The translations under genes were made by a program, and so were the position numbers. Shown here piece by piece: positions 53,735-63,211 of a stretch of 64,000 nucleotides of DNA. The stretch's first letter is position 1. Each line of letters opens with the position of its first letter. Source of the stretch: 1162T-S-0a-05 sp050299435 (GTDB lineage: Bacteria > Pseudomonadota > Gammaproteobacteria > Pseudomonadales > Cellvibrionaceae); the NCBI GenBank assembly GCA_050299435.1, contig JBNKVX010000006.1, forward strand, positions 1 to 64,000. The letters are read 5' to 3'. The notes below the pieces were generated by a model. It ran no database searches. It was not told the DNA's origin and saw only the letters and a list, made by a program, of their open reading frames with translations.

Positions 53735-55582
53735 ATGTCTCTTATTAAAGTTCTAAGCCCGCGTTTGGCGAACCAAATTGCGGCGGGTGAAGTTGTAGAA
53801 CGTCCCGCGTCGGTGCTAAAAGAGTTATTGGAAAACAGTATTGATGCTGGCGCTAATCAACTGGATGTGGATGTTGAAAATGGTGGCGTAAAACTTTTGC
53901 GTGTTCGTGATAACGGTTCCGGCATTAGCAAGGACGATCTCCCTCTCGCATTAAGCCGTCACGCAACCAGTAAAATATACGAACTTGAAGACCTTGAAGC
54001 AGTCGCCACGCTTGGGTTTCGTGGTGAGGCACTTGCAAGTATTAGTTCAGTTTCACGTTTAAAAGTTACCAGTAACACCGGTGAAAGTGATAGCGCATGG
54101 TGTGCACAAGCAGAAGGGCGGGATATGGAAGCCAGTATCTCTCCTGCTGCTCATCCCCAGGGAACAAGTGTTGAGGTGCGAGATTTATTTTTTAATACTC
54201 CTGCACGACGTAAATTTTTACGTACAGAAAAAACAGAATTTGGGCGTGTTGACGACACTTTAAAGCGCTTGGCGCTATCTCGATTTGAGTTGGGTTTTTC
54301 TTTAAAAAATAATGGTCGAGTGATTCACAGTTGGCGACCTGCGAAAACACAAACTGAAAAAGAACGGCGCGTTGCGCAGATTTGTGGGCCAGCATTTATT
54401 GAAAATGCACTTGCTATTGATATGGAAAGAACCGGGCTCCGATTGTGGGGCTGGGTGGCGCTTCCCAGTTTTTCGCGCAGTCAGGCTGACTTGCAACATT
54501 TTTTCGTAAACGGCCGCAGTATCAAAGATAAATTGGTAACCCACGCAATTCGGCAAGCCTATCAAGATGTGTTGTATCACGGCCGTCATCCGGCTTATGT
54601 ACTTTATCTGGAAATCGACCCGGCAAATGTGGATGTAAATGTACACCCAACCAAACACGAAGTGAGATTTCGCGATACACGTTTAGTTCACAACTTTATT
54701 TTTTCATCGCTTCATCAGGCTTTGGCAGACATTCGTCCTGGGGACCAATCACAATTTGTTTCAGGTATGGATGAGAATAAGCAAAATGAAAATTCAGAAA
54801 CACCTTATGCACAAGTTACCCAACAAGCGGCGCTAAATTTAGGTCGGCAATCAAACACAGGCTTACAAGTTAGAGAACAAATCGCAATTTATTCGAGTTT
54901 GGTTAATGAGCCCGATAGTTCGGCAGAATTCGCTACACAAGGAAAACCGACTTACGCTAATGCCGCAACTTTTTCTGATCTGGATAAAGACGAAGAAATT
55001 CCACCCTTGGGTTACGCCATCGCGCAGTTAAAAGGGATTTATATCCTGGCTGAAAATAGTGAAGGTTTAGTAGTGGTGGATATGCACGCAGCACACGAAA
55101 GAATTACTTATGAAAGCATGAAAGAACAGTTTGGCGAACAGTGTATTTTGTCGCAACCCTTGCTGGTGCCGCTTTCAATCGCCGTGAGTGAACGCGAAGC
55201 CGATCAAGCAATAGAAAAACGAGAAAATTTTCAACAATTGGGGTTTGATATTGAACAGGCCGGACCAGAAACATTATTGCTGAGACAAGTGCCGGCAATT
55301 TTGCATAAAAGCGACGTCGAACAACTTGTGCGCGATGTATTAAGTGATTTTATTGAATTCGGTACCAGTCAACGTATTCAGGAAAATTTTAATTCAATTC
55401 TGTCGACGATGGCCTGTCACGGATCGGTGCGAGCAAATCGTCGTCTTACTATTCCTGAAATGAATAATTTGTTGCGTGAAATGGAAGCGACTGAGCGAAG
55501 TGGTCAATGCAACCACGGTCGACCTACATGGACTTTAATGAGCTTGTCTGAACTCGACAAGCTTTTTCTTCGCGGTCGTTAA
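53735..55582 (+). CDS. mutL: DNA mismatch repair protein MutL
   Basis: MutL couples mismatch recognition to strand removal. The N-terminal GHKL ATPase (about 1-330) has LANQIAAGEVVERPASVLKE-like sequence, ENSIDAGA, DNGSGI and GFRGEALASI. The C-terminal domain has DMHAAHERITYE (449-460), which fits the endonuclease motif D-x-H-A-x2-E-x4-E, plus ACHGSVRANR and QCNHGRPTW. E. coli MutL lacks this nuclease motif, so this one probably nicks DNA itself. It has 615 residues, and its stop overlaps the miaA start by one base. Confidence 0.97.
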   Translation: MSLIKVLSPRLANQIAAGEVVERPASVLKELLENSIDAGANQLDVDVENGGVKLLRVRDNGSGISKDDLPLALSRHATSKIYELEDLEAVATLGFRGEALASISSVSRLKVTSNTGESDSAWCAQAEGRDMEASISPAAHPQGTSVEVRDLFFNTPARRKFLRTEKTEFGRVDDTLKRLALSRFELGFSLKNNGRVIHSWRPAKTQTEKERRVAQICGPAFIENALAIDMERTGLRLWGWVALPSFSRSQADLQHFFVNGRSIKDKLVTHAIRQAYQDVLYHGRHPAYVLYLEIDPANVDVNVHPTKHEVRFRDTRLVHNFIFSSLHQALADIRPGDQSQFVSGMDENKQNENSETPYAQVTQQAALNLGRQSNTGLQVREQIAIYSSLVNEPDSSAEFATQGKPTYANAATFSDLDKDEEIPPLGYAIAQLKGIYILAENSEGLVVVDMHAAHERITYESMKEQFGEQCILSQPLLVPLSIAVSEREADQAIEKRENFQQLGFDIEQAGPETLLLRQVPAILHKSDVEQLVRDVLSDFIEFGTSQRIQENFNSILSTMACHGSVRANRRLTIPEMNNLLREMEATERSGQCNHGRPTWTLMSLSELDKLFLRGR

Positions 55583-56547
55583 TGAGTCCTGGCAAACAAG
55601 GCGTTCTCGCCATACTCGGGCCTACTGCCTCAGGGAAAACAGATCTTGCTTTGGCTTTGGCCGAATGTTTCCCCAGCGAAATTATTAATGTGGATTCCGC
55701 CCTGGTGTACCGAGATTTAAATATCGGTGCCGCCAAACCCAGTCAAGAAGAGTTGGCAAAAGTCCCTCATCACTTAATAGATATTCGAGATCCAGCAGAG
55801 AGTTACTCTGTTGCCGAATTTTGCAAAGATGCAGAAGCAGCGATTAGACAAATTCTGGATCGTAATAAAACGCCTATCCTGGTTGGTGGAACCATGTTGT
55901 ATTTTAAAGCTTTGTTGGAAGGCTTATCTGATCTCCCGCAGGCTGATGAAAATACACGCAAACAAATTGAACTTGAAGCAAAAGACAAAGGTTGGCCTTA
56001 TCTTCACGCAGAGCTGGCTAAAGTAGACCCTGATTTAGCGCAAACATTGCATCCTAATCATTCGCAACGCATCGCCAGGGCATTGGAAGTTTATCGTGTG
56101 AGCGGAAAAACCATGACCGAATTGCGAACTTCGACTAAGGAAGGATTGTTAAATGCGTATGATTGGTGTCAGATTGCTATTGCGCCACGCGACCGCAAAA
56201 TATTGCACCAAGGTATTGCATTGCGTTTTGAAGCTATGTTGCAGCAAGGCTTTATTGAGGAAGTGCGAGGATTATTTGAACGTGGCGATTTAAACCTTGA
56301 TCTACCTTCAATGCGAGCAGTTGGTTACCGCCAGGTTTGGGAATACCTTGCCGAAAAATGCAGCTATGATGAGATGCAGCAGAATGTCTTGGCCGCGACA
56401 CGTCAACTTGCGAAAAGACAATTGACCTGGTTGCGTGCGTGGAATGAACTAAATTGGGTCTATACTCAAGATGAAAGCGGCTTAAGTTTAAAGAAAAGTG
56501 AAATTTTGCAACAAGCCTTGAATTTTTGGAGTAAAAGATCAATATAA
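55582..56547 (+). CDS. miaA: tRNA dimethylallyltransferase
   Basis: MiaA adds the isopentenyl group to A37 of tRNAs reading UNN codons. The 321 residues show the P-loop GPTASGKTDLALALAE, VDSALVYRDLNIGAAKP, PHHLIDIRDPAESYSVA, VGGTMLYFKALLEG and QRIARALEVYRVSGKTM. It starts at the last base of mutL and precedes hfq, as in most gammaproteobacteria. Confidence 0.97.
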   Translation: MSPGKQGVLAILGPTASGKTDLALALAECFPSEIINVDSALVYRDLNIGAAKPSQEELAKVPHHLIDIRDPAESYSVAEFCKDAEAAIRQILDRNKTPILVGGTMLYFKALLEGLSDLPQADENTRKQIELEAKDKGWPYLHAELAKVDPDLAQTLHPNHSQRIARALEVYRVSGKTMTELRTSTKEGLLNAYDWCQIAIAPRDRKILHQGIALRFEAMLQQGFIEEVRGLFERGDLNLDLPSMRAVGYRQVWEYLAEKCSYDEMQQNVLAATRQLAKRQLTWLRAWNELNWVYTQDESGLSLKKSEILQQALNFWSKRSI

Positions 56548-56721
56548 TGGCCACTGGTCTTTAATTGGAGCTTCATGAGGATATGATGGCACCAATGGAT
56601 CAATTTATTGTCAGTTTATTTTATACGCTTGCCTAACTTGCTTTACTAAGACGCCGAAATTGGGGTTTGAGTTTTTCCGGTTAGTGCTTACTTACTTTTT
56701 GTTTTTTTCAGGAGAATAATC

Positions 56722-56982
56722 ATGTCAAAAGGGCACAGCTTACAAGACCCTTATTTAAACGTACTGCGCAAAGAGCGCATCCCTGTATCGATCTACCTGG
56801 TTAATGGCATCAAACTCCAGGGGCAGGTGGAATCTTTCGATCAATTTGTCGTGCTACTGAAAAACACCGTGAGCCAAATGGTGTACAAGCATGCCATTTC
56901 TACCGTCGTTCCTTCTCGTCCAGTTCGTGTTCCAATGTTGAATCCAGATGGATCAATTGATGAGGGAGAAGCAGATTCCTGA
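56722..56982 (+). CDS. hfq: RNA chaperone Hfq
   Basis: Hfq is the hexameric Sm-like protein that pairs small RNAs with mRNAs. The 86 residues contain the Sm1 motif (SLQDPYLNVLRKERIPVSIYLVNGIKLQG) and the Sm2 motif ending YKHAISTVVP. The C-terminal tail is short. An AGGAG ribosome site lies just before the ATG. The 174-bp gap after miaA probably holds its promoters, but I cannot assign clear boxes. Confidence 0.98.
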   Translation: MSKGHSLQDPYLNVLRKERIPVSIYLVNGIKLQGQVESFDQFVVLLKNTVSQMVYKHAISTVVPSRPVRVPMLNPDGSIDEGEADS

Positions 56983-57030
56983 GGCAGGTAAGCGTATACT
57001 TAAGAGGTGTAGCAATTAACGGAGTCGTAT

Positions 57031-58377
57031 TTGTTTTTTGATAGACCTGATTCAGGTGAACTGGCGGTATTGGTTCACCTTGAACTTTCGCAACCTGCAG
57101 TTACTCACGATCCTCAGGAGTTTGAAGAATTAGTCCTATCCGCAGGTGGAGATCCTGTGGATATGTTGACTGGCCATCGCGCCACGCCCAACGCACGATA
57201 TTTTATTGGCACAGGAAAACTCGAAGAGCTGCAAGCCCTGGTAAAAGGCCATGAAGCTCAACTTGTGATTTTCAATCACGATCTCAGTCCAAGTCAGGAA
57301 CGCAATCTTGAGAAAGTACTCGAATGTCGCGTTCTGGATAGGACAGGTTTAATTCTTGATATTTTCGCTCAGCGTGCGCGTACCCACGAGGGGAAGTTGC
57401 AAGTCGAGTTGGCTCAATTGCAGCACATGTCGACACGCCTCATTCGGGGTTGGACTCACTTGGAGAGGCAAAAAGGCGGGATTGGCTTACGTGGCCCGGG
57501 TGAAACCCAGCTCGAAACAGACCGTCGTTTGTTGCGTGCGCGTATAAAGTCAATTGGGAAAAGGCTAGATAAGGTGCGTCGTCAAAGGGCGCAGGGGCGG
57601 AGGGCTAGATCTCGCGCCGACATCGCCACTGTCTCTTTGGTTGGCTACACCAATGCAGGCAAATCGACGTTATTTAACAGCGTCACTTCTGCGGATGTTT
57701 ATGCAGAAGATCAATTGTTTGCCACGCTGGATCCCACAATGCGCCGCATATCGCTACCTGATGTGGGAGCAGCAGTGCTGGCGGATACCGTGGGGTTTAT
57801 CAGTAACCTGCCTCACCGTTTGGTGGAGGCATTTCGCGCGACCCTGGAAGAAGCGGCGAGTGCCGACTTGCTTTTACATGTTGTCGATGCTGCTGAACCT
57901 GACAAACTGGAACATATATCTCACGTGAATACCGTTTTGCAGGAGATTGATGCACACGAAATCCCACGCTTGATGGTCTACAACAAAATAGATCTCATGT
58001 CTGACCTTTCGCCGAAGATAGATAGAGACGCAGAGGGGCGACCTCAGGCAGTATGGCTGTCTGCACTAGACAGGAATGGCCTGGATTTACTGGATACTGC
58101 AATTGCAGAATGTCTCGCGGACGACATCCAGCATATGATTTTGCGCTTGCGTTCAAATATGGGAAGTTTGCGTGCGAGGCTCTACCGTTCACGAGTAGTA
58201 CTTAGTGAAAGCTGCACTGCTGATGGCAAGATCGATCTCGAAGTTCGGCTACCTGAATCGGAGTTTCAGCGTATGCTATCAGCAGAAAACCTGCAGGCGG
58301 GTGAATTAATGATCACGCCACTTTCTGTAGAATGTGAAAATAACAACGATAAAGATCAACGGGCGGGTTTAGCTTAA
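57031..58377 (+). CDS. hflX: Ribosome-associated GTPase HflX
   Basis: HflX splits or rescues stalled ribosomes under stress. The N-terminal HflX domain has GHRATPNARYFIGTGKLEEL and LDRTGLILDIFAQRARTHEGK. A coiled-coil linker follows, with GGIGLRGPGETQLETDRRL. The G domain has GYTNAGKSTLFN, DTVGFISNLPHRL and YNKIDL. It has 448 residues. The start is TTG 57031 with GGAG 7 bases upstream, and the N-terminus FFDRPDSGELAVLVH matches relatives. It follows hfq by 48 bases. Confidence 0.95.
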   Translation: MFFDRPDSGELAVLVHLELSQPAVTHDPQEFEELVLSAGGDPVDMLTGHRATPNARYFIGTGKLEELQALVKGHEAQLVIFNHDLSPSQERNLEKVLECRVLDRTGLILDIFAQRARTHEGKLQVELAQLQHMSTRLIRGWTHLERQKGGIGLRGPGETQLETDRRLLRARIKSIGKRLDKVRRQRAQGRRARSRADIATVSLVGYTNAGKSTLFNSVTSADVYAEDQLFATLDPTMRRISLPDVGAAVLADTVGFISNLPHRLVEAFRATLEEAASADLLLHVVDAAEPDKLEHISHVNTVLQEIDAHEIPRLMVYNKIDLMSDLSPKIDRDAEGRPQAVWLSALDRNGLDLLDTAIAECLADDIQHMILRLRSNMGSLRARLYRSRVVLSESCTADGKIDLEVRLPESEFQRMLSAENLQAGELMITPLSVECENNNDKDQRAGLA

Positions 58378-58479
58378 TTATTCCTTAGATAAGGGTGTAA
58401 GATGCACACCGGTTGAAAAAGGCAAATTCACCTTCATATCCCACTCTTAAACGAATTTATAAGAAAACGGAGTAATCCT

Positions 58480-59664
58480 ATGGCCTGGAATGAACCGGGT
58501 GGCAATAACAATGATCCATGGGGCAATGGCGGCAAGCGTGGTAATGATGGCCCGCCCGACTTGGATGAGGCACTCAAAAACCTACAAAAGAAAATTTCCT
58601 CAATTTTTGGAGGTAAAGGTGGTGGCGGTGACCGATCTTCTGGGTCGGGGCCTGGTGTCAACAGCAGTATTTTGGTTGTGCTCTTGTTGGTAGGCGCCAT
58701 TGTTTACGGCGGCTTGGGTTTTTACCAGGTGGATGAACAGGAACGGGCTTTGATATTGCGATTTGGTACTTATCACTCTACCAAAGGTTCCGGTTTGCAG
58801 TGGAATTTCCCTTTGATTGATACGGTTTTTATCGAGCGTGTTACTTCGGTACGAGAGTGGAGCTCTCAAGAAGAGATGCTGACTCAGGATCTGAATATCG
58901 TGGATGTCAGTTTGTCAGTACAGTACACCGTCGGTGATATCCAGAGTTTTGTGCTTAATGTGCGCGAACCCGAAAACAGCCTGCAACAAGCTGCAAATTC
59001 TGCATTGAGGCACGTGGTGGGATCCATGACTATGGATAGTGTTTTGACTATTGGTCGTGCCGAGCTAGCGACAGAAGTCCAGGCGCGTTTGCAAGAATAT
59101 CTGGATTCATATGGAACAGGCATTCGTTTGGAAACCGTTAACGTGGAAGATTCAAAACCGCCACGTCAGGTTCAACAAGCGTTCGATGATGTGATTGAAG
59201 CACGGGAAGATGAAGAACGTTACAAAAACGAAGCGCAGGCCAAGGTCAACCAAATTTTGCCACAAGCTGAGGCGCAGGCACGTCGAATTGTAGAGGCTGC
59301 ATTGGCTTATAAAGGGCGTGTGATTGCCGAAGCGGAAGGTGAGGCCAAGCGTTTTGAATACTTACTAGCAGAATATAAAAAAGCACCCGAAGTGACCCGT
59401 CAACGTTTGTATCTTGAATCTGTGCAAGAAGTTATGGCCAGAAGTTCAAAGATAATGGTTGATGTGGAAGGCGGGAATAATATGATGTATTTACCTTTGG
59501 ATAAATTAGCCAGTACCCCCTTAAGTTCGTCGAGTGGGTCTCGAACTGCAGCGACCCTAGAGCTCAGTGATCAGCAAATGGAAGAAATAAGCAGAATTAT
59601 TGTTGATAAATTAAGTCGTGAGTTGAGTGCAGGCAATCGTAGAAGGGAGAGCAGCAGACCATGA
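58480..59664 (+). CDS. hflK: FtsH protease modulator HflK
   Basis: HflK forms, with HflC, a large membrane complex around the FtsH protease. A glycine/asparagine-rich cytoplasmic N-terminus (1-60) leads to one membrane helix (about 63-82), an SPFH/band-7 domain (YQVDEQERALILRFG onward) and a long Ala/Glu helical region (ARRIVEAALAYKGRVIAEAEGEAKR). It has 394 residues. The hflC start overlaps the stop by four bases. Confidence 0.96.
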   Translation: MAWNEPGGNNNDPWGNGGKRGNDGPPDLDEALKNLQKKISSIFGGKGGGGDRSSGSGPGVNSSILVVLLLVGAIVYGGLGFYQVDEQERALILRFGTYHSTKGSGLQWNFPLIDTVFIERVTSVREWSSQEEMLTQDLNIVDVSLSVQYTVGDIQSFVLNVREPENSLQQAANSALRHVVGSMTMDSVLTIGRAELATEVQARLQEYLDSYGTGIRLETVNVEDSKPPRQVQQAFDDVIEAREDEERYKNEAQAKVNQILPQAEAQARRIVEAALAYKGRVIAEAEGEAKRFEYLLAEYKKAPEVTRQRLYLESVQEVMARSSKIMVDVEGGNNMMYLPLDKLASTPLSSSSGSRTAATLELSDQQMEEISRIIVDKLSRELSAGNRRRESSRP

Positions 59665-60533
59665 GTACACGAGTTTTAAGCGGTTATATTCTCGGCTTGC
59701 TGATTATCATATTGGCCTTTAATTCACTTTATATCGTCAACGAGTTTCAGCGAGGTGTAAAACTTCAATTCGGTCGAGTGGTGGATGACGATATTCAGCC
59801 AGGCCTGCATTTTAAATACCCCATCGCTGAGGAAGTGCGTAAATTCGATGCGCGAATCCTTACATTGGATGCGCGTGCAGAACGTTTTATCACGGTTGAG
59901 AAGAAGTCCATGATGGTGGATTCTTTCGCGAAATGGCGCATCATTGATGTAGGAAAATACTACACCGCAACCAGCGGTGACGAATTGCGAGCTACCTTGC
60001 TACTAGAGCAGCGCATCAACGAAGGTTTGCGCAACGAGTTTGCAACTCGCAACCTTCATGAAGTGGTCAGTGGCGAGCGTGATCAATTGATGCACGTTAT
60101 AACAACGCGCCTGGACGCATTTATGCGTGAGTCTTTGGGTATTGAAGTGGTTGATGTGCGGGTCAAGAAAATCGATTTACCGGAAGAAGTCAGCGATCCG
60201 GTATATGCACGTATGAAAGCCGAGCGTCGAGAAGAAGCGAATGAATTAAGGGAGCGAGGCCGTAAAGAAGCGACCTTTCTTGAAGCCGAAGCAGAACGCC
60301 AAAAAGTGATCATAGAAGCGGAAGCCTATAAAAATGCTGAATTGCTTCGAGGTGAGGGCGATGCGGAAGCCGCGGCAATTTATGCGCGAGCCTATAATAA
60401 GGATCCTGAATTTTATGCATTTACCAGAAGCCTCGATGCCTATAAGAACACCTTCGCAGGAAAAGAAGATATCCTGTTGATTGATCCGAAAAGTGACTTT
60501 TTCAAATACCTGAATAACTCAAAAGGCCGTTAA
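59661..60533 (+). CDS. hflC: FtsH protease modulator HflC
   Basis: HflC is the partner of HflK in the periplasmic SPFH assembly that regulates FtsH. The 290 residues have one N-terminal membrane helix (about 7-26), a band-7 domain (IVNEFQRGVKLQFGRVV, GLHFKYPIAEEVRKFDAR) and a helical stretch AEAERQKVIIEAEAYKNAE. The C-terminal FYAFTRSLDAYKNTF is typical. It overlaps hflK by ATGA, implying coupled translation. Confidence 0.96.
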   Translation: MSTRVLSGYILGLLIIILAFNSLYIVNEFQRGVKLQFGRVVDDDIQPGLHFKYPIAEEVRKFDARILTLDARAERFITVEKKSMMVDSFAKWRIIDVGKYYTATSGDELRATLLLEQRINEGLRNEFATRNLHEVVSGERDQLMHVITTRLDAFMRESLGIEVVDVRVKKIDLPEEVSDPVYARMKAERREEANELRERGRKEATFLEAEAERQKVIIEAEAYKNAELLRGEGDAEAAAIYARAYNKDPEFYAFTRSLDAYKNTFAGKEDILLIDPKSDFFKYLNNSKGR

Positions 60534-60575
60534 TTATTGAGTTTTTCCCCGGGTTGGAAGGTGTTAAAATAAGCA

Positions 60576-60602
60576 AACCGGCTCAAAGTAGCCGGTTTTT
60601 TT
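60576..60602 (+). terminator. Intrinsic terminator after hflC
   Basis: The stem AACCGGCT/AGCCGGTT (60576-60583 and 60590-60597) with loop CAAAGT is followed by TTTTT. It ends the hfq-hflXKC transcript, so hisZ-purA needs a promoter of its own or read-through. Confidence 0.9.
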
Positions 60603-60656
60603 ATGGACATGGTCGCAGTGACCGTGTTCAGGCCTTACCAAACAGTTGGCGATTCA

Positions 60657-61841
60657 ATGGATAAAGTTGATAGATGGTTACTTCCCGACGGCATTGAAGA
60701 GATGCTGCCAGACGAAGCACGCAATGTAGAAAGTGTGCGCCGCCGTTTGATTGATTTGTTTTGTTCCTGGGGATACGACTATGTCATTCCTCCTATGGTC
60801 GAGTTTGTTGATTCCTTACTTTCCGGCTCGGGTGAAGATGCCGAAATGCTTACCTTTAAACTTACCGACCAACTCTCCGGTAAGACCATGGGGATACGTG
60901 CGGATATTACCCCTCAAGCGGCACGGATGGATGCCCACAGCATTCAGCGTGATGGTATCAACCGCTTATGTTATGCCGGCCACGTCATGTATACGCGACC
61001 CAAAAGTCCCTTGGCTTCACGTACGCCTGTGCAAGTTGGCATTGAGCTCTTCGGTGAGAGCAGCTTAAGCGCCGATGTGGAAGTTTTAAGCCTCCTTATT
61101 GAAGCTTTGCAGGCGGCGGGCTTGCAAAAGCAATATATCGATATCGGACATGCTGGAATATTTAAGGCATTGGCTGCGTACGCGAAATTTGATAAGCAAG
61201 ATGAAAGTGAATTATTTGATTTGTTGCAGGTAAAAGCCAGCAATGAAATCAACTCTTGGTTAAAAGAGAAAGTTGAAAACCAGCAGGTTGCAGATTGGTT
61301 GAGAGCTTTGGCAGGTCTGTCTGGCAGCGCATCAATTTTAAAAGAAGCTGAAAGTGTCTTTGCTAATGCCCCTCAAGCTGTTCATACAGCTTTGAATGAA
61401 TTGGTGCATATCGCCGATGTTTTGCAGCAACGCTATCCCGATGCTTCTTTGTATTTTGACTTAAGCGAATTGCGCGGTTATCACTACTACACTGGTATTA
61501 TTTTTGGTGCTTTTGCGCCGGGAGTGGGCAATGCCATTGCCAGTGGTGGACGTTATGACCATATTGGCGAAGCATTCGGGCGAGCTCGACCCGCGTCAGG
61601 TTTCGCTGCAGATCTGACCGCAATCAGTCGAATTAATATCAGCCGCAATAGCGATGAGAAAGGTATTTTTGCCGAAGCCAGTGAAAACGAATTTGCATGG
61701 GAAAAAATTAAATCCTTGCGTGCACAAGGTGAAAAAGTGGTGTGCGGTTTATCAACACAAAGAGAAGCGCGCGACTATCAAAACTGCGATCGCATTTTGG
61801 TAGAAGAAGACGGGGATTTTGTTGTTAAGTCAATCGATTGA
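60657..61841 (+). CDS. hisZ: ATP phosphoribosyltransferase regulatory subunit HisZ
   Basis: HisZ is a catalytically inactive histidyl-tRNA-synthetase paralogue that forms the octameric ATP phosphoribosyltransferase with the short form of HisG. From ATG 60657 it has 394 residues and begins MDKVDRWLLPDGIEEMLP, as in relatives. An in-frame ATG at 60603 lies on the T run of the terminator and is unlikely. GIRADITPQAARMDAH and YYTGIIFGAFAPG correspond to synthetase motifs. Its presence predicts a short HisG elsewhere in the genome. Confidence 0.95.
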   Translation: MDKVDRWLLPDGIEEMLPDEARNVESVRRRLIDLFCSWGYDYVIPPMVEFVDSLLSGSGEDAEMLTFKLTDQLSGKTMGIRADITPQAARMDAHSIQRDGINRLCYAGHVMYTRPKSPLASRTPVQVGIELFGESSLSADVEVLSLLIEALQAAGLQKQYIDIGHAGIFKALAAYAKFDKQDESELFDLLQVKASNEINSWLKEKVENQQVADWLRALAGLSGSASILKEAESVFANAPQAVHTALNELVHIADVLQQRYPDASLYFDLSELRGYHYYTGIIFGAFAPGVGNAIASGGRYDHIGEAFGRARPASGFAADLTAISRINISRNSDEKGIFAEASENEFAWEKIKSLRAQGEKVVCGLSTQREARDYQNCDRILVEEDGDFVVKSID

Positions 61842-61867
61842 TTGTAAACGATGTAAGAGAATTATTT

Positions 61868-63160
61868 ATGGGTAAAAATGTTGTTGTACTCGGTACACAA
61901 TGGGGCGATGAAGGTAAGGGCAAAATTGTCGATCTGTTGACAGAACAAGTGAAATACGTGGCGCGTTTTCAGGGTGGTCACAATGCTGGACATACACTGG
62001 TTATCGAAGGTAAAAAAACAGTTTTGCATTTGATTCCTTCAGGTATTTTGCATCACGGTGTTACCTGTCTGATTGGCAACGGTGTTGTACTTGCACCGGA
62101 TGCCTTGATGAAAGAAATTATAGAGCTCGAAGAGCAGGGAGTTGAAGTCAGAAGCAAACTAAAATTGTCTCCGGCCTGCCCCTTAATCCTTCCCTACCAT
62201 GTTGCCTTGGATCAAGCCCGAGAAACAAAACGCGGTGCGGCGAAAATTGGCACAACCGGACGTGGAATTGGCCCTGCCTATGAAGATAAAGTGTCACGAC
62301 GTGGTCTGCGTTTGGGAGACCTGCTACACGAACAGCGCTTCAGCCACAAGCTTGCGGAAGTGCTTGAGTACCATAATTTCGCACTAACAGAATACTATGG
62401 TGCCGAGGCCCAGGATTTTGAAACCATCTTGCAAGACGCATTGCGTTTAGGTGAAGAACTTAAACCTATGATTGCCGATGTGTCTGATATATTGCACACC
62501 GCGCGCGAGCATGGAGAACACATTTTGTTTGAGGGAGCGCAAGGTTCGCTCCTGGATATAGATCACGGCACCTATCCGTTTGTCACTTCCTCTAATACAA
62601 CGGCTGGTGGTACCGCAACCGGATCCGGTTTTGGCCCGCTTTATCTTGATTATGTTTTGGGAATCACTAAAGCCTATACCACTCGTGTTGGGTCGGGGCC
62701 TTTTCCAACTGAGCTCGATTGCGAAATCGGTGAGCATCTCGGAGAGAAAGGTCACGAATTTGGTGCAACCACCGGGCGCAAACGGCGCACAGGTTGGTTT
62801 GATGCTGTTGCGGTTAAACACGCAGTGCGTATTAATAGCATGACAGGCATGTGTTTAACCAAGCTTGATGTGCTGGATGAGTTGGAGGAGGTAAAAATTT
62901 GTGTGGCCTATAAAAACTCAAAAGGCGAAAGTGTTGGGATTCCCTGTGATTCTGAAGGTTGGGACGACATCAAACCGGTCTATGAAAGCTTGCCAGGTTG
63001 GAAAAGCTCAACAGTAGGAGTACAAAATAAAAATGATTTGCCCGAAGCTGCAACAAACTATATTTCTCGGCTTGAGAGCCTGGTGGGCATTCCGGTGGAT
63101 ATTGTGTCAACTGGTCCGGATCGTGTAGAAACAATCGTTTTGCGTCATCCCTTTACCTAG
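61868..63160 (+). CDS. purA: Adenylosuccinate synthetase
   Basis: PurA makes adenylosuccinate from IMP, GTP and aspartate in AMP synthesis. From ATG 61868 (AAGAGA about 10 bases upstream) it has 430 residues. Motifs are GTQWGDEGKGKIVD with the catalytic Asp, GGHNAGHTL with the catalytic His, IGTTGRGIGPAYEDK, FEGAQGSLLDIDHGTYPFVTS-type sequence and VGSGPFPTE. The hisZ-purA order is normal. What usually follows in relatives, rnr, is replaced here by a glycosidase gene. Confidence 0.97.
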   Translation: MGKNVVVLGTQWGDEGKGKIVDLLTEQVKYVARFQGGHNAGHTLVIEGKKTVLHLIPSGILHHGVTCLIGNGVVLAPDALMKEIIELEEQGVEVRSKLKLSPACPLILPYHVALDQARETKRGAAKIGTTGRGIGPAYEDKVSRRGLRLGDLLHEQRFSHKLAEVLEYHNFALTEYYGAEAQDFETILQDALRLGEELKPMIADVSDILHTAREHGEHILFEGAQGSLLDIDHGTYPFVTSSNTTAGGTATGSGFGPLYLDYVLGITKAYTTRVGSGPFPTELDCEIGEHLGEKGHEFGATTGRKRRTGWFDAVAVKHAVRINSMTGMCLTKLDVLDELEEVKICVAYKNSKGESVGIPCDSEGWDDIKPVYESLPGWKSSTVGVQNKNDLPEAATNYISRLESLVGIPVDIVSTGPDRVETIVLRHPFT

Positions 63161-63211
63161 TGGCTTGGCGTTTACCAAAAATAAAACCAATATTAAATTG
63201 GAAGTGACATT

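Noticed and set aside
60603..60656. Longer hisZ starting at 60603
   Set aside because: This ATG sits on the T tract of the terminator and adds 18 unrelated residues; ATG 60657 matches the family.
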